A DNA stretch of 64,000 nt from Caecitellus pseudoparvulus. Its lineage: Eukaryota; Bigyra: Bicosoecida. Positions within the stretch are counted from its first letter, which is position 1. Each line of letters starts with the position of its first letter. The position numbers were made by a program, and so were the translations under genes. The stretch is taken from NCBI GenBank assembly GCA_965644315.1, contig CBFFRQ010000067.1, positions 682,001-746,000 of the forward strand. Reading direction: 5' to 3'. This document shows, one piece after another, positions 49,915-63,800 of this stretch. Below the pieces are notes generated by a model that saw only the letters and a list, made by a program, of their open reading frames with translations, was not told the origin of the DNA and searched no databases.

Positions 49915-51569
49915 TCACTGCCCCGTGGGCCAAATGATCGCCCCATCCTCCTCATCCTCCTCCACAGCCGCCAAAGCCACCGCGGGCTCTGGGGCCTTGT
50001 CCACGGGGGGGGGTGGGGGAATGGCGCTTGCCGCGGCTTTCGTCGCGCGGCCGCCCCGGCCCCTCCTGCGTTTCCCATGTGCAGCGCGAATGGCGCCCAG
50101 GTCAATGTCCGCCTCGTCGTCAAACTCCAAACCCTCACTGCCACTGCCACTGCCATCATCAGCCTCGCCTGGTTCAGCAGCGTCTGCGGCACGGCCGCGC
50201 TTCTTGCCGCCTGCGCGTTTCGGCCGGGCTGCGGCGCTGACGAAACTCTTGCCCTCCACTGCCTGAAACGCAGCAGCGGAGGCGTCCGCCGCTGACACGC
50301 CAGTCTTCACAAACCCCGTCAACCCCCCCTTCTGCCTCGCAGCAGCCTTGCCAGATGACCCCCCCCCTTCACCCCCCTTTCTGCCCCGACGCCCTGACTC
50401 GGCAACCGTACTGGCCCCTGCCACGGGGGCAGTGGGGCTGACACTCCCACTGTCAACGTTCCCAGATGCCCCGCTGCCCGGTGCAGGTGGGGGCACGGGC
50501 GATCCCGCTTCACCCGTACCCTCCCGCTGTGCCCGATTCTCACCGGCAGTGGTGGCCGCTGCGGCGAAGGCTGCCTCGCGGGAGAGAGCGCCAGTGGACG
50601 CCATGAAACGGCCCATGGCCCCCTCCGTGCGGGCCAGTGGTGCCACGGCGCTCTTCTCAGCGCCATGCCGCTCATGCGTTGTGGACGCACCAGCCGAGTC
50701 TCCCCAACTCCGCTCAGCCGGGAAGTCGCCAACCCCCAGAACTGTGCTGAAGGGCAGGACGGAGCGAGCGGTAGAGGCGACGTCAGCCTCGGTCACTGTG
50801 CGTTTCGCCCCGCGCCGCTGCGCTGTGCGAGCTGCCGAAGCGGCCAGAGCTGTCAGAAACGCCTCCACGCTCTTCCCCAGCGCCAGGACAGCCTCTCGAG
50901 ACACTGCGTGGATGTCGGGGTCACCGGCCACCACACGGCGCAAGCGAGCAAATGGGAACATTTGAGAGTCCAGCGCCACCTCGCCTTGCTTCCCCCCCTT
51001 GGCCTTGCTGGTCTGTGCAATCGGCACGCCTCGTGCCAGCAGCTGCGAATGCCACGCGAGGGTTGTGAAATGGGGAGCAGCGGAGCAGCTTGCGGTAAGA
51101 GGCCACACTCACATCAGCCTTCAAGCGACCCACACGCGCCTTGTCAGCAGCCGCTGCCTCCTCGTACTTCTGCAGGGCAGGGGTGAGAGGGGCACGCGGG
51201 TGCGGAATTTGAACCAGCGACACCAAGCTTCGCGGGCCTGGTCCTCCTTCGGGCCACACCGAACGCACTTTGCGGTCCTCATCGGAGAGATTCCTCCACT
51301 TCTCGCCAGTGAGCTTCGCCAGGGTCCCCACGCTCTCCCCTGTGACGCACAGGCGCAAGTGCAGTGCTCTAGCTGCCCGCCGTTCAAATGCCGCACACCA
51401 CGCAGCTCGGCAGCTATGCCGTACCTGGGTGCTCAGCCTTGAGCTCCTCCCGCACCTCCGCAGCGAAGATAAAGTACGCTGACTGTGCCTTGGGCAGCTT
51501 CACAGGCTCCAAAGGCGCCTCAGCACCCGTCGGACTGCCTTCCTCTGCCTTGGATTCGAGCTGGCTCAT
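49915..51569 (-). CDS. HMG-box plus histone-fold chromatin protein, four exons
   Basis: Exons on the minus strand: 51425-51569, 51269-51339, 51113-51169 and 49915-51012. Donors are GTACGG, GTGCGT and GTGAGT; acceptors are CACAG, CTGCAG and GCACAG. Spliced length is 456 residues. Residues 24-92 form an HMG box split by two introns: PKAQSAYFIFAAEVREELKA, then EHPGESVGTLAKLTGEKWRN, then LSDEDRKKYEEAAAADKARV. Residues about 105-180 form an NF-YC/POLE4-type histone fold: FPFARLRRVVAGDPDIHAVS, REAVLALGKSVEAFLTALAA, and RRGAKRTVTEADVASTARSV. The long tail is disordered with two basic patches (KRAGGKKRGRA, GKRRRGRGGR) and an acidic stretch (EFDDEADIDLG). HMG boxes bend DNA; NF-YC/POLE4-type folds pair with an NF-YB/POLE3-type partner. 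A nuclear DNA-binding role is likely. The combination in one chain is unusual. Confidence 0.88.
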
Positions 51570-51849
51570 GGGTACTTGCAGTCAGCCTAGCTCGAGGTCT
51601 CAGGCCACTGCAGAGGGCCAAGCAGCATGGATCTGTGTGCAGTAGTGTACCGAGCATGCCAGGGTGTGGGATTTGTGCCGGGCGGGCTCGCGCAAGGTAC
51701 CCAGGCCTGTGAGAGCCTGGGTGCAATCTGCAAGCTTCAGCAAGCATGCATTCACACGGTGGCCCACAGAGAGATCTCGACACAAAGGAGAGTGGCAGGA
51801 AAGAAAGACAAAGCAACACTTATATCGCCCCCCTCCACGGCCCTGCGAC

Positions 51850-54800
51850 CTACACCCCGCCACTGCGACCACGCGAACGAGTGGGCGCGAACTGCGGGTC
51901 GGGCCGAGTTGCTTTGGGCACTGCCAGGGTCGCCTGCAGAGCAGCGGCCAGTCGCGTGGACATGCCGGGAGCCGACACAGAGGCCCCCCGCAGGGCTGTA
52001 GGGGAGGTGATCATGGCTGCAGCCGATAGGGAGGGTGCGCGACCCTGGCGACCGCCGGCGCTCGCTTCTGCGACGACGCGAGCATCGTCGGCTGCCCGAG
52101 GGCGGTTGCACCTCGCACACGCCGACGCCGAGTCGCCGTCAATGCCCATCAAATCCTCACTTGCAGCGATGAGCTGGGCGCCGTCCAGTGCCAGGGCTTG
52201 CCCGGCACTGGGCATGGCCATGTGTGCAAGCTGCACCCACTGCTGCCGGCCGCTGCAGATGCTGTTCGATCGCTGCGACCTGGCGGGGGGCGCCGCACAC
52301 AGCCCCACACGCACACACAGCGCCCTCAACACATCGCCCGCACCTGGCAAGGCCGAGGCGCCCACAGATCCAGCAGGTGGACGTGGGAGCGCGGGCAGGG
52401 CGGAGCGGAACCAGTCTGCCAGGGCGGCGGACCCTGCTCGTGCATACTGTGACGCGCCTCGCGCGGCGGCAAGAACAAGGGACAGCGCCGTCAGGCCGTG
52501 TACACACAGCATGAACACCGCCACTGCCGAGGACCCGGGAGCTGCCAGGGCCAGTACAATGTGCAGCAGGACTGCCAGGCCCACTTGCATGTCCTTGGTG
52601 TTCAGCTCTTTCAACGAGTACGGGCGCAGGGCATATGTGGCTGCAAGCATGACCAGCAGGCTACCTCCAATTACCAATGCACGCAGCAACGTGCTGGTGG
52701 TCAGCCACAGTGCGCAGAGGATGACGGCACTCTGCAAACTTCGCAGGAGAGCGAAGCCGTGACTCGGCACCCACCGAGCCACCCCACAGCAGCGGCTTTC
52801 CAGCCGTCGACTCATGCGTACGGACAGCGTGACGGCGATGCTGCTGCCATCCGCGTCCATCGATTTTTTTGCGTCCTTCATGGCCTGACGTGCCACTGCC
52901 GCAGCTTGGTTGGGGTTCAGCTGCAGGCGGTACCCTGCTGTGAGGACGGACAGCGTGGCACTGGCGTGGTGCTGTGTGTCCAGCAACTGCCCGGTCTGCG
53001 AACGCAACACGGCGAGGAAGGCGAGCGGGAAGACAAGGGCGTTCAAGATGAGGAACAGGGCCATGCCGGCGACGAGGGCGTCGTTGCCCACTCGCACAGC
53101 CAGGGAGGAAGGGAAGGCGTACTCCTGCCCTTGCACCACCCAGCCAGGAGCCAGCACTTGCAAGGCACTGCCGACGGCCGTGCCCCACAACACCAAGTAC
53201 AAAGACAGCACGAAGCGACAGAGAGTCCAGATCCAGATGGAGGTGGGACTGACCGCCCGTTCTTCTCGGGCCTTGGTTCTGGCCAGCACGGAGCGCGAGG
53301 AGGTACCGTCGTGCTCGTCGCCAGCACCGCCCTCAGACGTCGCGAAGAGGGGGTTCGCCGCTGCTGTGGTGGCAAAAATGCTGCCCCGCTTCGCCACGGT
53401 GCTGTTGCGGGTGGAGGAGGAAGCCGTGCGCTTCGCTACGCGGTGCAGTTGGTGGCTGGACAGCGTTGTGGACGAGCGAGCTGCCCTGCTCGCGGATCGT
53501 GCAGTCACGCGTTGCCACAAGCCGCGGCGGTGCGAAATGCACACAATGAGCCCCCACACGATGAGCAGCAGAAGGGAGGCAATGACGACTGTGCTCCACG
53601 CCATGGACAGGAATGCCCTGTCGCCCCCGCTGCAAGAGGTGGAAGTGATCGCGCCGAGCGGCAAGCCCCCCACGAGACCTGCCGCCGCGCCGAATGCGGC
53701 GTTGATCAGATCGCCAGCTGGCGTGTCTGACTCACCGGCCGCAGAATCGTACGCAGCAGCATCACTCCACCAGCCTGTCGTCCCGTTGGCGGGGCGGTGA
53801 GCCAGCACCATGTCCCTGTGGGACGCTGCTGACCTGCCACACGCCTCCTGCCACTGCTGCATACTGACAGCGCGCTGTCGCAAGCCGAGACTGGGCTCAG
53901 AAAAGGGCGCCAAGGCAATGGCCACGTACCCCATGAGTGCAAAGTAGCTGGCGAGGATGCGCACCGCCCCGATGAACAGGTCTTGTTCCAGCTTGCCCCG
54001 CTCCACAACACCTTGGTAGGAAAAGTACCCAAGCGCCACCACCAGCGCACAGGCAGCCAGACCCAGCAGCCAGTTCCACACTTGACCCGTGTCCTCGCAA
54101 GGCCTGCACGGCGCACAGGGCGAGCCGTCCTGGGCAGTGAAGCCCACCTTGCACGCGGCACACGCCCCACCCTCATGCCCCGCTGCGCACCGCAGGCGCG
54201 TGCCGCTCAGGCCGCCCACCTCACACGAGCCGAAACGCGGACACACTGCAACGCTGGAACCCGCCTCTGCTAGTGCCTCGGCGGTCTCACAGTCTCGGCA
54301 CCATGTGCCAGGCAGAGGGTGGTGAGGGCCACCGCCACTGCCCCCTGTCGCATTGCCGCCTGGAGGTCGCGGCCCGTCGCACGTGCCCCACCACGGCTCT
54401 TGGCACGGAGACGGGCTTGGCGACGGGGACACGGCAGGACCTCGTGCCGTTGAAGTAGAGGGAGACGGCGAGAGAGATGGCTGGGGCGTAGTCGTCTGAC
54501 TTGGGAACGCGGGGGGCGGTGTTGAGAAGGGTGTCTCGCTCGGCGAGACACCTGGACTGGGGCTTCTGCTCAAAGACACTGCCACAGTCGTCGAAGCGGT
54601 TGCGAGAGGCGATGCTGTCGCACTGGCGGCCGGGGTCTGCTGCTGTGGCGTCGTGGTCACGGTTGCACTGGTGGTTGGAGTTTCCGCGCTCGGGGATGAG
54701 GATGAGCTTGGGACGGCAGGTTGCCAGGGTGGCAGGGACAGCTGGGCCACCTGCCTGCACTGGCCTCGGAGCTGGGCTGGCTGAGGACTGAAGACTGCCT

Positions 54801-57800
54801 CGTGGCGCAGAAGCCACGTCGCACCACCGTTTGTGTCCCAAGGTGAGCCTGCCACGAGCAGCGGCTCACCGTGCACTGACACGGATGTCGCCAGTGCCGC
54901 ACCCAATCCCTGGCCGTCATCCAGAGATGCCCCCAGGTCAACATCCAGGCGGCCGGGGAGCACAGACATGCCATAGAAGGCCGGGACCAACTTTCCATCC
55001 GCCCAGTCTGTGCCGAGGCGGTAGGATGCGATGGAGCCCTGGCCTGCGTTCACCCCAGGCGCGCCGACGAAGAGATCAATCGCTCCAGTCACAGGCACGT
55101 CAGGCACCATCCCCAACGCCGCTCCAAACTTGGCGGTTGAGTTTTCGAAGTCTCCTGCGGCGTTGTTTGTGGGCTGAACTCGCAAGAGGTGGATCAGGCT
55201 GCCCGCTGTCGTGTTCAGGGACATCACCCACACACCGTGGGAGCCCCCAGGCCCTGCCAGCTCGTCCAGCACCGTTCCGACTGTGAGCACCATGTGGGAG
55301 TAGCCAGGCACTGGTGTCCAGGCAACGGACGTGCCCAGACCTGTGGCATCGGAAAGCGCCAAGCCAGTCAAATCGTTGGAGCCTGTGTGTACACACGCTG
55401 CCGAGGACAGGACCACACCCATGACAGGTGAAATGTACACCGTGAACAGCACAACCGCACCTGGCTCCTGTCCTGGTCCCGGGCGTTGAAACATTGGTGC
55501 ACCCACAGCGAGCACCGCAGCAGGGTTCCCGCTTACGGTCTGCTCTCCACAGAACGCGAGGGAAGCACCGAATTCCATGGGTCCTGACCCGACTGGCATT
55601 GCCTCGCGGATCTGGGGCATGCTCGGGGTCACAGCTGACGCCCCAAGCATTGCGCCTTGAGCATCCAAGGCAAGCAGGTACACGGTGTCGTTCCCAGGGG
55701 CCCCCACTGCGAGGTCTGGCTCACCGTCAGCAGTGATATCTCCAAGGGCTGCCAAAGACGCCCCAAAACGGTCGCCCACCTTCAACTGCAGTGGAGACGC
55801 AGCAAGCCAGTGCAGCGGGGCTCGGGGCACAAGGCCTTCGGAAATGCTCAGGTGCACAACAGCCACGTCGCCTCTTCCTAGCACACCTGGCGCACCAGTG
55901 GCAACCCACATGCTGTCTGAGTCTACTTGCCCGCCATTGCAAAGCACAGCCACGGCTGCGCCGAATTCGACGTTTGGACCCAGGGTCATGCCGAGAAATG
56001 GTTGCCCGGGTGAAACGAAGGGACTTCCCGTCGAGGCCCGGTGATAGTTGCCCAGGGCGGCAAACGCTGCGAATTGGTGGACACTGCGGTCGCGGATTTG
56101 CGGCAGTTCAGCTGTGGAGTTGGCGGTTTTGGGCAACAGGTTCACATCCACGCGGAACAATGCCACAACACCCTCAGCGGGCTGCATGGTGTCGAGGTTT
56201 CGGGACAGGGATGGCGAGCCAACGGCTGCCCACGTCGCATCACCAAAGCGGAAGCTCGTCAACGATGCATGGCGGAAGCTCGTCAATGGACCGTATTCTT
56301 GAGTAGTCGTGTTCAAGAGAAGCAAGCCCAAGTCTGTGGCTGTTCCCGTGCCCAAGGAGCCTACGTACACTCCTCCAGTGTCGTTCTGCGCGGCGCCGTC
56401 ATGCTCCGCAGCCGCGAGGAGGGACACTTGGCTCGCAGGCCAAGCACCCAACACGGCGACAGAAGAGCCCCATGCCGAAGTTCCAGGGGGCGCGCCCAGC
56501 ACCCGGCTCACGTTAATCGTCAACACAGCCGTCAACTCAGCCAGCACGATCGTCTCTTCTCCAGTACAGCCGACGGCAAGGGTGATCCAGCTGCCGGTTT
56601 CACTTGGGAAAGCAGCCAGGCTGCTTCCAGCCTTGGCACCCGCATCTCCGGGCATGTCTGCCCAGGGCCCAGCTGGATGGTGAGGGCCCAGGGTAAGTTG
56701 CAGTCCATTGGTATCTGGGATGCCATCTTGCTTCAGAGCAGTGAGGAACACGCGCCCCACACGGTTGTAGCCCACAATGCTCGAACCAGGCGCACCGATG
56801 GCAAGGACCGGCGGAGTGCTTGCAAACCCTTGCTGCAGTCGAACAAATGCCGACCCAAGTTCTTGCACAGTAATGCCAGTTGCTGGCCCAGGCGTAGATG
56901 AGAAGCTGTGAAAGTCGGCCACCTGCCCTGACGGAGAGAGAAATAGAATATACACGCAGCCGGTGGGACCCTGGTCTGGTGCGCCGACGACAAGGTCAGG
57001 GGTGCCGTTCCCATCAAGGTCGCTCAAGGGAGCAACTGCAGCACCGAGCCGGCTGTGGGCTGGGATGCCTGCGAACGCATCGTGAGAAGAGCCCAGGAAA
57101 GTCGTGTGCACTACCGAGAGACCATTTGCTGGCCTGGGAGAAATGTGGAGCAGCAGCACTCCGCCGGAGGGGTCCACAGATTGGATGGAGCTTGTGCCCA
57201 TGTAGGTTGTGCCGGGCAGCCCAACAGCCAGCACGCCCACGTCGGGGTCAGAACCAGGTGTTGTAGTCAGGGGGCCAAGAAAAGCGAGAGACGCACCAAG
57301 CTCAGCGTCCAAGCTGATCGCATGGGGTGGGGGAGGCAGTACCCCTGCGTGCAGCAGACTGCTGCCAAGCACCGCTGGCGGCTCAGGCGCCGGACTGTCC
57401 TCGCCGCTCACAAGGCAGAAGTCGGACAGAGATGGTGCCTGAAACGATCGCTGCAGCCACATTTCACGCAATTCCCCGAATTCTGACATTGGGCGCCCTG
57501 CAAACAGATACAACTTTGTTCGGGTTGACCAGGGTGCCCGTCCTAGGCTGGTGCCTGTGCCAAGGTCACCAGGGAGAGGTTCGGACACCACGCCAAAGTG
57601 CTGGCCGATGCGTGTCACACCAGCAACCGTCCAAGGAGAGGAGGTGCGATTGACGTCCAGGAGCAAGAAGGCCCCTGCTTCCGCAGCATCTCCCTCACGT
57701 AGACCCTCTGCGCCCACAGCGATGGTGAACAGTGCCTCATCTGGGTTGCGGCCGAGGCTCGTGAGCGAGCTGCCGAGTGTTGCGCCAGGGTGTAAGGTGC

Positions 57801-60800
57801 TCTGCAAGGCAAGTGACACGTCGTCGAACACATGAACACCTACAAGGCTTTCCCCGGCGCCAAGTTCGAGAAGGAGCAGTGTTCCCGCAGCCCCCCAGCC
57901 TGGAGCACCGACAAACAGCTGGGCACAAGCGCCGCCACCCGCGCCTTCGTGCTGTGCACCAGCAACTGCTGCAAGACTCGTCCCGAATAGTGCGCCTGCA
58001 CCAATGAAAGGCGTGAGTGTGGCGTTGTCTGCCGACAGTATAACATGCTTCACGAGGCCTGCGCCTCCCCAGTACATCATGATGACTGCGCCGCTGCTCG
58101 CGAAGTCGCCTGTGCCTCCACCATACTCAGGAGCACCAGCGGCAGAGACCAGGTCCACTTGCGATGGCCCGTTCGGCTCTCCCGCAAATCCAATACTAGC
58201 CACAGATGAGCCGATCTTGGAGCCTGTCAGCGCAGAGGGTCCAAGCAACGGGCTTGGTGCGTTCGTGTCCGAGCTGCTCGCCGCTGCAACAAGTTCACCG
58301 GTTGCTGCTAAATGAAGCATAGTCACAGCGCCAAAGTATGAATCAGTTCCAGGAGCTCCCGCCAGCAGAGATTCGGCACCATACTGTGGCAAGTGCCCGG
58401 CGGGGGCCAGGGAAGCACCCCAGCGGCGGAGCGAACTCGACCATGCAGGGGTATGGGGCAGGTCATCAAAGGACACTTCCTGTATCAGCCGCAATGCGCC
58501 GGAATCTCCCCAAATGACATCCACTCCACCCGTACCGGAGTCTGCCATCGGAGACCCTACGGCAATGCTTGCGTCGCCATTTCTCTCGTCAATGAAGTGC
58601 AAGGCGATGATCGCGGAGCCGTACTGACTCGGCAGACCGCTTGGAGATGCATGGGCAGACATGGATACAGTTGCAGGCCGGTGACCGTCACATGTTCCAG
58701 GCAGCACACTACCCGAGTTTGGCAGCGTCAGCTTCCAGGCTGTGCCATGGCGGGCGGTGGCATCATCGAAATCCTGAGACGCACCCACAAGCAAGCCAAC
58801 CTTGCCTGTGCTCGTTTCGTCAGCGGCTGCCAGCGCAGACCCGAAGCGTGCGCCTTGTGAAAGCGCGCTGTTCAAGCCTTCGGAATAGGGGCGCACTTCA
58901 TGCAGAGGGGTCCAGGTGCCTGATGCGTTCAACGCTAGTACGTGCACAAGTCCATGGGAACCAGCGCCTGGATGTCCCACTGCAAGCTCAGGCACGCCGT
59001 CAGCCCACAAGTCCCCGATCGGAGCTACGGCAGCCCCGAAACGCCCCCCCGCAAGTGACAAGAGGCCAAGGCTTGCCGGCTCCATCAGCACCATGCGGCG
59101 CAAGGTGAACCCTGGACCTCGAAGCAGGATCCCCACGGCGCCGGAACCGTCCACGCCATACCCGGGCATACCCATGGCAAGGTCGCAAAGTCCATCCCCG
59201 TCAATGTCAGGCAGCGCTGCAAGCGAGGCGCCAGCTTCGTGTCCGCTGCGATCAGCCAGCAAGCTACCTGCGGCGTCTGGAAAGTGGCTGTGCAAGGCTG
59301 CTACGACGGGGCGGTATTGACTGTCCAGGGCGACAAACACAATGGCGCCGGCGTGGTGAGCAACTTCTGAACCAAGCGGTGCTCCAACGACTATTTCTGG
59401 GCCCGCGTGAGTGGTGTCCTTGCCAACGAGTGCTGTGATGGCGCTGCCAAACTCGGAAGAGTTTGACACCGGCCCAGCTCCCACTAGTTCGCAATCGGCC
59501 CCCGTCAGGGCAGCCCTCACTGAATCAAAGCCAACGCCATTCAGCTTCACAAACCAGACGACTCCACCCACATCCAGACCTTCGTCTCCGGGGGACCCAA
59601 TTGCGATAGTGTTGGCTGCCACTCGAGCAAGCGCTGAGCCGAATCGACCATGTACATGTCGTGGAGGAAGGGAGGCGCTGGAGAACAAGGTACTGTCAGG
59701 AGTGAGCTTCAGCACGCTTTCCACGTCTCCCGAGGGGTTCTGCATCAAGAACGCGACGACGCCCGGTTTATCACCTGGGTTCGTCTGCATGTTTGGGGCG
59801 CCGACAACAAACGCCAGGTCATCTAGAAAAGCAACTGCGGTGCCAAACTCGGGGGGCTGCAAAGACGCCCAAGTAGACAGCTGGGGAGGATCATCGACCC
59901 GGAATGGCGTGAAACTCTGCACAATACCAGAGCTCAGAATTGGCACTGAGCATGCACATGGAGAAGAGGTTGACCCATGCGCGACAGTCAAACTTGTTCG
60001 AAGCACGTGCACGAGGCCTTGCGTGGCAGCATTGCCTGGAGCACCGATTGCCAGCGTCACTCCACCTGTCTCAGGATCCACCAAGGACGCCAGACTCGTG
60101 CCAAAGTCGTCCCCGATGGACATGTTGGTTGCGTAGTTCCCATCTTCCAAGGAAAGAGCCTGCCAGCCTGCAATGGACATGTTGCCGGGTTCATGCTCTA
60201 AGTACAGCACTACAACTTGACTCGTGTCAGTGACGTGGCGCCCGGGTGCTCCGATCAGCAGGTCTGCCACACCATTGCCATCAATGTCGCCTGGGGACGC
60301 TAGCGCAGCACCGAACTGCAGCCCAGTCAAGCCAGCACCTCGCAACTCTGGCCTGGTGGCAGGAATGAGCTGCAGGCCCTGTACGGTCGCGTTGGGGCTG
60401 AGGAACACGAGTACAACCCCCCCAGAATGAGTGCCATCAAGCTCTAGGTTCGGGGCACCCACAGCAAGGTCACATCCTCCGTCTAAGTCCAGGTCCGACA
60501 CCAAGGCAAGTGAGTGGCCAAAGCGGGCGCTGCGCGGGACAGGGGTAAGGCCGGGCACGTCACTGTGATCAATGAGCACCGAGCCGGTCACTGATGCAAA
60601 GGAGACATGCATGAACAGCAAAAACACTTGCCCGGATCCAGGGGCACCGGCAGCCACATCTGGAACTTCGTCCAAATTCCGGTCGCCGAGCCCCACAGCT
60701 GCAGCGCCAAATGCATGTGCAGGGGCAATGCCCAGGGAGGACAGGTGTGGGTCAAGGGTAGCGTTGATGTAAGTTGTCGTGACACCGGTCACGGGGCCGT

Positions 60801-63800
60801 TGCGCAGGAACCACAGGCTGCCTACTGCCCCGCTGTCGCCGTCTGGAACAGAGCCCACGAGCCAGTCCTGAACGCCGTCGCCGTCGACATCCCCAGCTGC
60901 CGCAACGGAGGACGCAAAACTTTCGATACTTGTCGATTCAAGCTCTACGGGGTTGCCACTGTACACACCTTGCACTTCAGGAAAGCCCCAGGGCTGTGCC
61001 TCAGACTGGGGTGGCCGCAGCGTGACGTTCCCCACCCAGCCCATGCCCCCACCTCGCTCTTCGCCAGGGACTCCAACACCAAGGAGTGGAGCTGAGCAGG
61101 TCAACTCATCACACGGCAAGAACGCCAGCGCCATTCCCAAGATCCCTCCCTCGTCCTGCATGCTCAGGGCAGCAGTACCTTGTGCGGCAACCCCGCTCAG
61201 TTGCTGGCTTGAAAGGACAAAAGGAGCGGGACTCCAGAGGGGCAGGGGCTGAAGGAGTTCGCTTGAGAAATTTGCAACCCACACATCCCCTCCCTCTGGC
61301 CGCTTCCCGCTGAACATCGGCCCCCCAGCAGCGAGAGTGATCCCTCCTGAGGGATGATAGTAGCTTGCCAACGCCTGTCCTAGTCTTGGTGACTGCGAAA
61401 ACTCCACCTCGGATAGAATCCCGCTTCCGACTCGCGCATCTTCAGTTGCACCCCAAGCCACAGCAGGTTCATAGTCTGCGACAGGAGACTGAGCCAAGAG
61501 CATCAGGTGGAAGCCACCAGCGTTTGATGCCCCTACAGAGCGCCCTGGCATCCCGACTGAGAGCAGAGCGCCCCCGCTTTCACGATCAATGCCCAGACCC
61601 GCAACCGAAGCACCAAACAAACATGGGCCGAAGCACTGGGCCAGCAGGCCGTGAGAAGGGGCTGGAGACGCTTCACTGACGGGTTTCAACGTGTGATGGA
61701 AAATCGGGCGACCTTGCACGTTGAGACGCAGAAGAATAATGCAAGACCGCAACCTGTCGTGTGTGGTCGCTCCCACAAGAATGTCAGGCAACTGCAGGCT
61801 GTTGGGCGACGGCAGGGCTGCCAAGGAAATACCCATTTCTGTGAACTCCGCCAGGCTGCTGTCATCCTCAAGCGTGTCGCAGAGAAGCGCGGTGTTGGCG
61901 ACTAGGCCTTCGTGGGGTGCACCAGGGTCAGCCTTCAAGGAAAACCGCCACAAATCGCACTCGCTCGATTGTGGTGCGCCAACAACGAGCTCAGGGACGC
62001 CGTCCCTGCTACGGTCGCCGACGAACACAACGGAGCTTCCAAACTGACTGATCTCAGCAGCGGGGGTGCTTGACGTTGTGTAGATCAAGTCCGGCGCCCA
62101 GATGGTCTGGTCCAGGAGAAGGACTTGGGAGGACAGTTGCAGAGTCCCGGCTGATGGGGCTTCCAAGCCAAACACGGTGACTTTACCACCTGAGCTCTCA
62201 CCTGGTGCTCCAACAGCAAGCTCAGCCTCAAACTGGGTGCTTGGTCGGAGGAACGCCGGCGCAACCGCAATTGCAGCGCCAAACCTATCATTCGCGGAGG
62301 GTGTGAATGGGCCGAAAGAATCACCTGCCCCGAATTCGAACACAAGTGATGGAGCTGCTGGCGAGGAAAAGTCAACAATCATCACTGATCCCGCGTAAGT
62401 CATAGTACCCGGTGCTCCGACAAGCAGCGTGGGCTGCAACTCTTCGCTGGCATTTGCAGACTGCAACCAAGCCAGCGCTGAGCCGATGTGAACAGTGTCT
62501 ACAGCCTCAGCCAGGGTGGATGAGATGTTGTGCGTTCCCGACAGAGAAGCGGGTTGGACGAAGCGCCGTGGCTGTCCCGGGTGCACAAGGTCTGAGCGAT
62601 CCCAAGGCGCTGACGAGTTGATGGCAAAGAGGCGTCCAGGAGGGCCACCTTCGATTTGCTCCACCACCCACCAGGCAAGCCCTTCTCCGAGGTGCCCGGG
62701 AAGTGCGAGCACAGCTTCGCCAAAGCCAGAGCCAAAGCCAGCCCCAAAACCACCTTGCCCGTTTGGTCCTGGATGCAGCACTTCGTACCCTTGCTCGACG
62801 ATCACCGAAGGGTCTCCGCCGTCCCACTGGAGGTCAACCGTCCAAACACGACCTTCCCTGCGGTCGCCCTGGCCATCTGCTGTGTAGTTTGCTGCAGAGA
62901 CAAGAAGGTCTGCGACACCGTTTCCTGCACTGTCCCCCATGCTCGCCAGGGCCGAACCGAACCTTCCGTACGGCTGCAAGTTACCAGCCAAGCCGCCAGG
63001 CTGCAGAGATGAGATCAGGTGCGCTGTCAATGGCGCCCCAGATGGCATGGATAGCTCAACAAGCACAACAGCCCCGTCTCGTGCATGAACGCCTGAAAAA
63101 CCGGGAACACCCACCGCCAGAAGACGCAGAGCGTTGTCTGGTCCACTATACAAGGGGGCCAGGGAGCTCCCGAACAGGGGCTTGTCGCTTGTCGGCAACC
63201 ACGATGAAAGGTTTGTGTTTGTCTCCCCCGACACCTCCTGCCACGGCTGCTGCGGACTCGGCTTGCCGCTTTGCTCAAGGTGAACGATGGCCACAACGCC
63301 CCGTCCTTTGGACGCAGTAACAATGCTCGCAGGCGAGTCTCCGCGGGGTGCCCCGATGGCCACGTCTGGCACTCCGTCGCCACTCAGATCCCCGACCGCC
63401 GTCACAGCAGCACCAAACCACGTCGCAACATCTGCATGCACTGATAGGATACCAGCGGCTCCATGACCCCAGTCTATTCGTGTCAAGGGCTCACCGCCAG
63501 CAGTGAGGCAGACAACGACAACCCTGCCTTTTGCGCCGGCCTGCGGGACTGCCGGAGCGCCAACAATGATATCCTCTACCCGGTCGCCGTTCACATCACC
63601 CACCAGCGCGACGCTGGCTCCAAACTGCAAGTTGTGCCAGTTTGGCGTGTTGGCCGATCCTTGGGGCGTAATTCGCTTGCAGCTTTGCACGCTACCGTCG
63701 TTGCCGGTGAATAAAATGGCGACGCTGCCGATGAACGGATGCCCGGTGAAAAAGTTGAACTTCGGGTTCCCAATCACAAGTTCAGGGTTGCCATCACGGT

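Noticed and set aside
51170-51268. A tRNA-like B-box (GGTTCAAAT) in the second HMG intron
   Set aside because: The flanking bases do not pair as a T-arm and no D-arm or acceptor stem could be built.
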